Below are positions 26,595 through 32,708 of a stretch of 32,708 nt of DNA, in pieces. A program made the position numbers and the translations under genes. Every line of letters starts with the position of its first letter. Positions within the stretch are counted from its first letter, which is position 1. Below the pieces are notes generated by a model that was not told the DNA's origin, did not search any database, and saw nothing but the letters and a program-made list of their open reading frames with translations. The stretch spans positions 1 through 32,708 of the forward strand of contig JBFWSL010000005.1 of the NCBI GenBank assembly GCA_050248375.1, in the 5' to 3' direction. This stretch comes from JAYZVT01 sp050248375. GTDB taxonomy: Bacteria; Pseudomonadota; Alphaproteobacteria; Rhizobiales; Methyloligellaceae.

Positions 26595-27032
26595 TTGGCC
26601 CAGACCGAAAAGTCCCAAAGCCGTCTTGAGCGGCTCTGCGCCGATAAGGGCATGCGCATGACCGCGCAACGCCGCGTCATCGCCCGCATTCTCTCCGACG
26701 CCGACGATCATCCGGACGTGGACGAGGTCTACCGCCGCGCCGCGCGCATCGATCCGCGCATTTCGCTCTCCACCGTCTACCGCACGGTCAAGATGTTCGA
26801 CGCCGCCGGCATCCTCGACCGCCACGACTTCGGCGCTGGCCGCGCCCGTTACGAGCCCGTGGCGCGCGAGCATCACGACCATCTCATCGACATGAAGACC
26901 GGCAAGGTGATCGAGTTCCACAGCGAGGAGATCGAGAAACTTCAGGAGGCGGTCGCCCGCAAGCTCGGCTACCGTCTCGTCAGCCATCGCCTCGAGCTTT
27001 TCGGCGTGCCCCTCAAGGGCAGCGAAGACTGA
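26595..27032 (+). CDS. fur: Fur/Mur family metal-responsive repressor
   Basis: A 145-residue Fur-family regulator. The N-terminal winged helix contains MRMTAQRRVIARIL (20-33) and the recognition region ISLSTVYRTVKMF (56-68). Metal-site residues are seen in REHHDHLIDMKTGKVIEFHSEEIEKLQ: H93, H94, D95, H96, E107 and H109. The C-terminal CxxC structural zinc motif of gammaproteobacterial Fur is absent, and only one Cys (C15) occurs, as in the alphaproteobacterial Fur/Mur group, whose members often respond to manganese as well as iron. Irr proteins are different and are not meant here. The start is TTG, set by AGGAGG six bases upstream. The gene follows rimI by 73 bases with its own promoter-like elements. 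plsC begins 25 bases downstream. Confidence 0.92.
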   Translation: MAQTEKSQSRLERLCADKGMRMTAQRRVIARILSDADDHPDVDEVYRRAARIDPRISLSTVYRTVKMFDAAGILDRHDFGAGRARYEPVAREHHDHLIDMKTGKVIEFHSEEIEKLQEAVARKLGYRLVSHRLELFGVPLKGSED

Positions 27033-27057
27033 CCGGGCCAGCCGCAGGCTCCTCCCC

Positions 27058-27909
27058 ATGCAGAGTTTGCGCGCCACCGTCATCCTTCTCGCCTATCTGC
27101 TGTTCACGGCGCTGCTGATGCCGGTGCAACTGCTGCTGCTCAAGGTAGGCACGTCCGCCGCGCGCGCCTTCCCCCACTGGTATCACCGCCAGGTCTGCCG
27201 CCTGTTCAACATCCGCATCCACCTCTCCGGCGCGCCGCTCGCCGCCGCGCCCGTGCTCTTCGTCGCCAATCACGTTTCCTGGCTCGACATCTCCGTGCTG
27301 AGCGCCCTCGCGCCCGTCTCCTTCATCGCCAAGTCCGAGGTGGCGAGGTGGCCCTGGGCGGGTTGGCTGGCCAGGCTCCAGCGCACCGTCTTCGTTGACC
27401 GCGGGAGGCGCGCCGCCGTCGGGGCGGTCAACCGGGAGATCGCCGGCCGCCTGCGCGCGGGCGACCGCATCGTGCTTTTCGCGGAAGGAACCAGCAACGA
27501 CGGCAACCAGGTCCTGCCCTTCCGCACCGCGCTGTTCGCATCGGTCATGCCTGCGCAGGGCGCGCCGGACCACGATATCGCCGTGCAGACGCTCGCCATC
27601 GCCTACACCCACGTCCACGGCGTTCCCATGGGGCGGCGGGGCCGTCCCCGCGTGGCGTGGTATGGCGCCATGGAAATGGCCTCGCACATCTGGCAGTTGC
27701 TGCGCTACGGCCCCCTGGATGTGCGCATCCGGGCGGGAGCGCCGGTGCCGCTCGACCGCTTCTCCGATCGCAAGGAGCTGGCGCGGATCACCGAACGCGA
27801 AATCAGGGCCGGCGTCGCGGCGCTGCTGACCCCGCGCCGCCCCCCGAGCGCGGCCGCCCCGCCGGTGCCGGACCCCGCGCCGGTGGACGCGACCCCCTAT
27901 ATCGAATAA
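27058..27909 (+). CDS. 1-acyl-sn-glycerol-3-phosphate acyltransferase family protein (PlsC/OlsA-like)
   Basis: A 283-residue membrane-associated acyltransferase. One N-terminal hydrophobic helix (residues 7-30) precedes the catalytic H72-x4-D77 in NHVSWLD. The second motif reads FAEGTSNDG with E143-G144-T145, followed by QVLPFRTALF. The EGTS-x-DG-x-x-VLPF form is, as I recall, typical of the OlsA-like branch, which acylates lyso-ornithine lipid and can also act on lysophosphatidate. Given the OlsB-like gene at 11431, an ornithine-lipid role is possible, but a housekeeping PlsC role cannot be excluded. The C-terminal tail is Pro/Ala-rich. It lies 25 bases after fur and is followed by a stable hairpin. 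Confidence 0.87.
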   Translation: MQSLRATVILLAYLLFTALLMPVQLLLLKVGTSAARAFPHWYHRQVCRLFNIRIHLSGAPLAAAPVLFVANHVSWLDISVLSALAPVSFIAKSEVARWPWAGWLARLQRTVFVDRGRRAAVGAVNREIAGRLRAGDRIVLFAEGTSNDGNQVLPFRTALFASVMPAQGAPDHDIAVQTLAIAYTHVHGVPMGRRGRPRVAWYGAMEMASHIWQLLRYGPLDVRIRAGAPVPLDRFSDRKELARITEREIRAGVAALLTPRRPPSAAAPPVPDPAPVDATPYIE

Positions 27910-27911
27910 AA

Positions 27912-27943
27912 GCCGCCGAACAGGGCGGAAACGCCCCGGCGGC
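27912..27943 (+). terminator. Nested hairpin with GNRA tetraloop between plsC and miaB
   Basis: The outer stem GCCGCCG (27912-27918) pairs with CGGCGGC (27937-27943). The inner stem GGGCG (27923-27927) pairs with CGCCC (27932-27936) around a GAAA tetraloop, leaving a 4-base bulge (AACA) on the left. It lies directly after the plsC stop and just before the miaB ribosome site. No T-run follows, so it could be a processing or attenuation element rather than a terminator. Confidence 0.5.
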
Positions 27944-27960
27944 GACGTGCAGGAGTTCGC

Positions 27961-29355
27961 GTGCAAGCCATGGGACCAGGCGGCAAGACGCTCTATATCA
28001 AGACCTTCGGGTGCCAGATGAACGTCTACGACTCCGAGCGTATGACGGAGGCGCTGGCGCCCATGGGCTATGAGGCGGTCGATTCCCCCCAGGGCGCCGA
28101 TCTGGTCATTCTCAACACCTGCCATATCCGCGAGAAGGCGGCCGAGAAGGTCTATTCCGAGCTTGGCCGGTTGACCCGCGCGCGCCGCGCCAATGGCGGC
28201 AAGGGCATGATCGCGGTGGCCGGCTGCGTCGCCCAGGCCGAAGGCGAGGAAATCATCGCCCGCGCCAGGGGCGTCGATCTTGTCTTCGGTCCCCAGAGCT
28301 ATCATCGCCTGCCCGCGCTCGTTGCCCGTGCCGCCGGCGGCGAAAAGGTCGTCGATACCGACTTCCCGCCCGAGGACAAGTTCGACGCCCTGCCCGGCCG
28401 CCGCGCGGTCGCCCGCGCCCCGTCCGCTTTCCTCACCGTGCAGGAAGGCTGCGACAAGTTCTGCACCTTCTGCGTCGTGCCTTACACCCGCGGCGCGGAA
28501 TTCTCCCGTCCCGCTTCCGCCATTCTGGCCGAGGCGGAAAGCCTCGCCCGCGCCGGCGTGCGCGAGATCACTCTGCTTGGGCAGAATGTGAATGCCTGGC
28601 ATGGCGAGGGAGAAGGCGGCCACTGGACGCTCGCGCGCCTGCTGGAACGGCTGTCGCGGATCGAGGGCCTGGAGCGCCTGCGCTACACCACCAGCCATCC
28701 GCGCGACATGGACGATGAACTGATCGCCGCCCATGGCGCCAACCCGAAGCTGATGCCCTATCTGCATCTGCCCTTCCAGGCCGGCTCCGACCGCATCCTC
28801 GCCGCCATGAACCGGAAGCACACCGCGCGCGAATACATCGGCCTCGTCGGCCGCATCCGCGCCGCGCGCCCCGACATCGCCATGTCCACCGACATCATCG
28901 TGGGTTTTCCCGGCGAGAGCGAAGCCGAGTTCGAGGATACCCTTGGCGTGGTGCGCGAGGTGGGCTTCGCCCAGGCCTACTCCTTCCGCTATTCGGCCCG
29001 CCCCGGCACTCCCGCGGCCGAGTTGCCCGGCCAGGTGGACCCGGACGTGGCCGCCAGGCGGCTGCAGCGGCTGCAGGCCGTGCTTCAGGAGCAGCAGACG
29101 GCCTTCAACGCCGCCTGCGTTGGACGCCGCATGCCGGTGCTTTTCGAGCGGGAGGGCCGCAAGCCCGGCCAGTTGGCGGGCCGCTCGCCCTATATGCAGG
29201 CCGTCCACGCCGAAGGGCCGTTAACCCTGCTCGGCCGCATCGCGGAGGTTGAAATCTCCGCCCGGGGCGCCAATAGTCTTGAAGCTGACATATTAACGGT
29301 TTCAGGTTCCGGGCCGGAGGAAGCCTCGCTTTTGTCCCCGGCCGCCACTATCTAG
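27961..29355 (+). CDS. miaB: tRNA-2-methylthio-N6-dimethylallyladenosine synthase MiaB
   Basis: A 464-residue radical-SAM methylthiotransferase that adds the 2-methylthio group to i6A37 of tRNAs. The first [4Fe-4S] cluster ligands are C18 (TFGCQMN), C54 (NTCHIRE) and C89 (AGCVAQ). The radical-SAM cluster ligands are C164, C168 and C171 in GCDKFCTFC. The SAM-domain block LGQNVNAWHG and a C-terminal TRAM domain (about 380-445, GRSPYMQAVH) complete the family order. The GTG at 27961 is supported by AGGAG five bases upstream; the ATG at 27970 is an alternative. The enzyme depends on iron-sulfur assembly, for which nfuA lies 3 kb upstream. phoH follows after 43 bases. Confidence 0.96.
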   Translation: MQAMGPGGKTLYIKTFGCQMNVYDSERMTEALAPMGYEAVDSPQGADLVILNTCHIREKAAEKVYSELGRLTRARRANGGKGMIAVAGCVAQAEGEEIIARARGVDLVFGPQSYHRLPALVARAAGGEKVVDTDFPPEDKFDALPGRRAVARAPSAFLTVQEGCDKFCTFCVVPYTRGAEFSRPASAILAEAESLARAGVREITLLGQNVNAWHGEGEGGHWTLARLLERLSRIEGLERLRYTTSHPRDMDDELIAAHGANPKLMPYLHLPFQAGSDRILAAMNRKHTAREYIGLVGRIRAARPDIAMSTDIIVGFPGESEAEFEDTLGVVREVGFAQAYSFRYSARPGTPAAELPGQVDPDVAARRLQRLQAVLQEQQTAFNAACVGRRMPVLFEREGRKPGQLAGRSPYMQAVHAEGPLTLLGRIAEVEISARGANSLEADILTVSGSGPEEASLLSPAATI

Positions 29356-29398
29356 TGAGCTTGCTTTACGCCGTAACCGGGAGACCCCTCGGGCGCCA

Positions 29399-30397
29399 TT
29401 GAAGACGTTGTCCACCCCATCGACCCTTCCTCCGGACCACCGCGTGGTTGTGCCTTTCGAGAACAACAGGCTGGTCGCGGAACTGCTCGGCGAATACGAC
29501 GCCAACCTTGCGCTGATCGAGAATCGCCTGGGAGTGCATGCCGCCGCGCGCGGCAACGTCATCACCCTGTCCGGCGACGAGGCCGCCTGCGAGCTCGCCC
29601 GCCGCGTGCTTGAGCAGCTCTATTCCCGCCTCGCCGCCGGCGAGCCCATCTCCGCCGGGGAGATCGACGGTGTCATCCGCCATGCGGGCGCGGTGCCGTT
29701 GAAGGCGGAGGCCATGGAAGAGCCCGCGGGCGGCGATGCCGCGCGCATCCGCACCCGCAAGCGCGTGATCAATGCGCGCACCACCAAGCAAAGCGAATAT
29801 ATCCGCGCGCTGGACAGGTCCGAGCTGATCTTCGCCACCGGCCCCGCCGGCACCGGCAAGACCTATCTCGCCGTCGCCCATGCCGCGGCCGCGCTCGAAG
29901 CCGCGGCGGTCGACCGGATCATCCTGTCGCGTCCCGCGGTGGAGGCGGGGGAGCGCCTGGGCTTTCTGCCCGGCGACATGCGCGAGAAGGTCGACCCCTA
30001 TCTGCGGCCGCTCTACGACGCGCTCTACGATGTGCTCGGCCCCGACCGGGTGGAGCATGGCCTGGAGAACGGCGCCATCGAGATCGCTCCGCTCGCCTTC
30101 ATGCGCGGCCGCACGCTCTCCAACGCGGTCATCATCCTCGACGAGGCGCAGAACTGCACGCCGGTGCAGATGAAGATGTTCCTCACCCGCCTGGGCGACA
30201 ATTCCAAGATGGTGGTCACCGGCGATCCGACCCAGATCGACCTGCCCCGCGGCCAGCATTCCGGCCTCAACGAGGCCATCGGCCTGCTCAGGGATATTTC
30301 CGGCATCGCCCATATCGAGTTCACGCGCGCCGACGTGGTGCGCCGCGAACTGGTGTCGCGCATCGTCGAGGCTTATGAGCGGGCGGGCGAGTCATGA
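29399..30397 (+). CDS. PhoH-like (YbeZ) ATPase
   Basis: A 332-residue PhoH-family P-loop ATPase, probably RNA-related. An N-terminal KH-like segment of about 100 residues (ENRLGVHAAARGNVITLSG) precedes the ATPase. Walker A is GPAGTGKT at 148-155, and Walker B is VIILDEAQN with D248 and E249. MVVTGDPTQIDLP follows, the family's sensor block. YbeZ and YbeY genes are usually adjacent and their products are reported to interact in ribosome and RNA metabolism. The start is uncertain: the TTG at 29399 is the first start codon in frame but has only a distant GGGAG; the TTG at 29408 is possible. The last four bases overlap ybeY (ATGA). Confidence 0.93.
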   Translation: MKTLSTPSTLPPDHRVVVPFENNRLVAELLGEYDANLALIENRLGVHAAARGNVITLSGDEAACELARRVLEQLYSRLAAGEPISAGEIDGVIRHAGAVPLKAEAMEEPAGGDAARIRTRKRVINARTTKQSEYIRALDRSELIFATGPAGTGKTYLAVAHAAAALEAAAVDRIILSRPAVEAGERLGFLPGDMREKVDPYLRPLYDALYDVLGPDRVEHGLENGAIEIAPLAFMRGRTLSNAVIILDEAQNCTPVQMKMFLTRLGDNSKMVVTGDPTQIDLPRGQHSGLNEAIGLLRDISGIAHIEFTRADVVRRELVSRIVEAYERAGES

Positions 30398-30924
30398 GCC
30401 CGAAAACGTCCGATCGCCCTCCGCCCGCCCCTGGGCTGCAAATCGACGTGGTGCGACGGGAAGGCGTCTGGCCGCACGAAGCCGTCGGCGACGGATCGAT
30501 CGCCCGGGCGCTCGACGCGGCCTTCCTCGCGGCCGGCGGGTCCGGCGCCTGCGAGGTGGCGGTAACGCTCGCCGGCGACGAAGAGGTGCGGTCCCTCAAC
30601 CGCGAGTGGCGCGGAAAGGATGCGCCTACCAACGTACTGTCCTTTCCCCTCGACGCGCCGCCACCGCCCGGCATGGCCCGGCCGCTCGGCGACATCGTGC
30701 TCGCCTGGGAGACCGTGCAGCGCGAGGCATGCGGCAAGGGTATTCCCGTTGCGGATCACGCGCTGCATCTGTGCGTGCACGGGCTGCTGCACATCCTCGG
30801 CTACGATCACGGCGACGACGGGGAGGCCGACCGCATGGAACGGCTCGAGACCCGCATACTCGCCGGGCTTGGCATCGCCGACCCTTACGGGCTCGACGAA
30901 ACCGAAGCGGCCGGAGCCGCCTGA
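30394..30924 (+). CDS. ybeY: Endoribonuclease YbeY (rRNA maturation)
   Basis: A 176-residue zinc-dependent RNase needed for 16S rRNA 3'-end maturation and ribosome quality control. The metal-binding motif is H129-x3-H133-x5-H139 in HGLLHILGYDHGDD, followed by the usual MERLETRIL. The central block EEVRSLNREWRGKDAPTNVLSFP (about 64-84) is diagnostic and includes the conserved Arg. The start overlaps the phoH stop and the stop is three bases before corC, so phoH-ybeY-corC are tightly coupled. The N-terminal 20 residues are extended relative to the E. coli protein. Confidence 0.95.
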   Translation: MSPKTSDRPPPAPGLQIDVVRREGVWPHEAVGDGSIARALDAAFLAAGGSGACEVAVTLAGDEEVRSLNREWRGKDAPTNVLSFPLDAPPPPGMARPLGDIVLAWETVQREACGKGIPVADHALHLCVHGLLHILGYDHGDDGEADRMERLETRILAGLGIADPYGLDETEAAGAA

Positions 30925-30927
30925 GCC

Positions 30928-32034
30928 ATGACGGAAGCCTTGAAGCGTACCGACGCCGGACCGGCGTCCTCCGCCGGGGAAGCATCCGGCGATCATCACT
31001 CCCGCTGGCTCGGCCGGCTGCTGTCGCGATTCGGCCTGGCGGAATCAACCGATCTGCGCGGCGTCATCGAGAGCGCGCTGGAGAGGGAGCCCGCCTCGGG
31101 CAAGAGCTTTTCCGTGCAGGAACGGCTCATGCTGCTCAACATCCTGCGTTTCGGCGCCTTGCGCGTCGAGGATGTCATGGTTCCGCGCGCCGACATCATC
31201 GCCATAGACAACCAGGCGTCGCTCGCGGAGCTGCTGATGCGCTTCCAGGAGGCGGGCCATTCGCGTCTGCCCGTCTACCAGGAAACCCTCGACGATCCGC
31301 GCGGCATGGTCCACATCAAGGACTTCATGTCGTGGATCATCTCCCGCGCCAGCATCGAACTGGGCGGCCAGGCCGCGCCACCGCTGCCCAGGGGCACCGA
31401 CACGCTGGCCGGCGAGGGCGCCGGCGGGCCCGCCGGCCGCGACCCGCTCTCCGACGGGTCCGGCCATCCCACGGTCAACCTCAGCGCCGTCGATCTGTCC
31501 CGCAAGGTCAACGAGGCCAACATCCTGCGCGACGTCCTCTACGTGCCGCCGTCCATGTCGCTGCTCGACCTTTTGCTGCGCATGCAGACCACCCGCATCC
31601 ATCTTGCGCTGGTGGTGGACGAGTATGGCGGCACCGACGGCCTCGTCTCCATCGAGGACCTGGTGGAGGAGATCGTCGGCAATATCGAGGACGAGCACGA
31701 CGAGTTCGAGGGCCCGCTGATCCGCGAGGAGCCGGGCAAGGGCCTGATCGCCGACGCGCGCGCGGAGATCGACGAGTTGGAGGAGAAGCTTGGGCAGGAG
31801 CTGGTTGCCCAGAAGGACGAGGACGCCATCGATACGCTTGGCGGGCTCGTTTTCGCCATCGCCGGCCGCGTGCCGGTGAAGGGCGAGATCGTCAAGCACG
31901 ACAGCGGCCTGGAATTCGAGGTCGTCGATGCCGACCCGCGCCGCATCAAGACATTGCGTATTCACCGCCGCGGACCCGCCGGCGCGAAGGCGGCCCAGCC
32001 GGCCGCAGGCGCGACGCCGAAGGACAGCGGCTGA
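30928..32034 (+). CDS. HlyC/CorC family CBS-domain protein
   Basis: A 368-residue soluble CorC/YbeX-type protein, lacking the membrane CNNM domain. CBS domain 1 spans about 81-140 (VEDVMVPRADIIAIDN, then GHSRLPVYQE) and CBS 2 about 198-255 (VLYVPPSMSLLDLLLRM, then LVVDEYGGTDGLVSIEDLVEEIVG). A CorC_HlyC domain follows (265-347, DTLGGLVFAIAGRVPVKGE). CBS pairs of this kind bind adenine nucleotides. The family is linked to Mg/Co efflux and, as YbeX, to ribosome metabolism. Between the CBS domains an unusual insert of about 50 residues (145-195) is rich in Gly and Pro (PPLPRGTDTLAGEGAGGPAG). The start is three bases after ybeY; lnt follows after 48 bases. Confidence 0.92.
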   Translation: MTEALKRTDAGPASSAGEASGDHHSRWLGRLLSRFGLAESTDLRGVIESALEREPASGKSFSVQERLMLLNILRFGALRVEDVMVPRADIIAIDNQASLAELLMRFQEAGHSRLPVYQETLDDPRGMVHIKDFMSWIISRASIELGGQAAPPLPRGTDTLAGEGAGGPAGRDPLSDGSGHPTVNLSAVDLSRKVNEANILRDVLYVPPSMSLLDLLLRMQTTRIHLALVVDEYGGTDGLVSIEDLVEEIVGNIEDEHDEFEGPLIREEPGKGLIADARAEIDELEEKLGQELVAQKDEDAIDTLGGLVFAIAGRVPVKGEIVKHDSGLEFEVVDADPRRIKTLRIHRRGPAGAKAAQPAAGATPKDSG

Positions 32035-32082
32035 GACCGGCCACGCCGGTGGCGCGGGCGGATTCGGGACGGGGGATGGGGC

Positions 32083-32708
32083 GTGACACGGCTGGCTGAA
32101 TTCGTCGGCGCCCTGACGGGCTGGCGGCGCTGGCTCCTGGCCTTCCTCGCCGGCCTGGTCTCGGTGGCGGGCCTTGCCCCCTTCTTCCTCTGGCCGGTCT
32201 TCTTCGTCACCGTCACCCTTCTGGTCTGGCTGCTCGACGGCGCCGCGCTCGCCGCCGCGGGCCGCGTGTCCCTTGTCCGCACCGCCGCCTGGACCGGCTG
32301 GTGCTTCGGCTTCGGATATTTCCTCGGCGGCCTCTACTGGGTCGGCTTCTCCTTCCTGGTGGAGGCGGACCGCTTCGCCTGGCTGCTGCCATTTGCGGTC
32401 ACGCTCCTGCCTGCGGGCATGGCCATCTATTTCGCCCTCGCCTGCGCTGCCGCCTGCGCCTTCTGGCGTCCCGGCGCGGGCCGCATATTCCTCCTCGCCC
32501 TGTGCTTCGCCGTTGCGGAATATCTGCGCGGTCACCTGTTCACGGGATTTCCCTGGAACGCGGTGGGCTACTGGGTGACGGGAGGCGAGACGCTGATGCA
32601 GTGGGCGTCGGTCTTCGGCGTCTATGCGCTCGCCTTGTTCGCCATGCACATCTTCGCCATGCCCGCGCTGCTGTGGCCGGTGCCGGGTTTGGAGGAACCG
32701 CGCCCGGT
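32083..32708 (+). CDS. lnt: Apolipoprotein N-acyltransferase Lnt, N-terminal part (3' end outside the window)
   Basis: The frame stays open to the right edge, giving 208 full codons of a protein that normally has about 500. It is an inner-membrane enzyme that adds the third acyl chain to the lipidated Cys of lipoproteins. Several membrane helices appear: WLLAFLAGLVSVAGLAPFF, VFFVTVTLLVWLLDGAAL, then FGFGYFLGGLYWVGFSF. The diagnostic AEYLRGHLFTGFPWNAVGY follows around residues 145-165 and matches the Lnt family at the Phe-Pro-Trp-Asn core. The catalytic C-N hydrolase domain is outside the window. The GTG start at 32083 has a G-rich GGGGGATGGGG before it. phoH-ybeY-corC-lnt is a well-known order. 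Confidence 0.93.
   Translation, partial: MTRLAEFVGALTGWRRWLLAFLAGLVSVAGLAPFFLWPVFFVTVTLLVWLLDGAALAAAGRVSLVRTAAWTGWCFGFGYFLGGLYWVGFSFLVEADRFAWLLPFAVTLLPAGMAIYFALACAAACAFWRPGAGRIFLLALCFAVAEYLRGHLFTGFPWNAVGYWVTGGETLMQWASVFGVYALALFAMHIFAMPALLWPVPGLEEPRP

Overview
The window looks like chromosomal DNA of a high-GC alphaproteobacterium. A sample row in the middle (10021-10080) is 65% G+C by my count. Gene families and order support this: lppC/rsmI/yraN/gshB, mutS-glnD-murJ-trpS, and nfuA...tsaB-rimI-fur-plsC-miaB-phoH-ybeY-corC-lnt are arrangements I know from Rhodospirillales-like and related alphaproteobacteria. The Fur protein is of the alphaproteobacterial Fur/Mur type. I cannot name a genus. 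No rRNA, tRNA, insertion sequence, CRISPR array or prophage gene was found.

Layout. (1) Positions 1-611 hold the 3' part of a gene of clearly lower GC (about 49% over the first 180 bases), probably the C-terminal part of an HNH-endonuclease-like protein: the only strong sign of transferred DNA. (2) 632-4820 holds arfB (ribosome rescue), a convergent lppC-type lipoprotein gene, and rsmI-yraN-gshB (rRNA methylation, a nuclease-fold protein, glutathione). (3) 4831-7166 is a less conserved island: an exported alpha/beta hydrolase, a tandem 2TM membrane protein with a histone-H1-like basic tail, a small membrane protein and a DUF2188-like protein. (4) 7185-12408 holds yifB/comM, an orphan hybrid histidine kinase with one degenerate receiver, and an OlsB-like ornithine acyltransferase. 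(5) 12444-15417 on the minus strand holds a multipass membrane protein of unknown role and maeB (malic enzyme). (6) 15594-25199 on the plus strand holds mutS, glnD, murJ, trpS, a Usp protein and an nfuA-type Fe-S scaffold, closed by two strong hairpins. (7) 25374-32708 holds tsaB, rimI, fur, plsC (OlsA-like), miaB, phoH, ybeY, corC and the start of lnt.

How the genes work together. The last cluster concentrates on RNA and ribosome maturation: TsaB (t6A), MiaB (ms2i6A), YbeY with PhoH, and RimI, joined to envelope lipid and lipoprotein maturation (PlsC, CorC, Lnt). MiaB needs Fe-S clusters, which NfuA could deliver, and Fur sits in the same stretch. A palindrome upstream of nfuA resembles an iron-responsive Irr box, and a GC-rich dyad lies between the -35 and -10 of the probable fur promoter. 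No obviously new multi-gene system is visible. The best candidates for novelty are the 2TM/H1-tail protein with its coupled hydrolase, and the regulatory DNA around nfuA and fur. No stretch above 300 bases lacks a gene.
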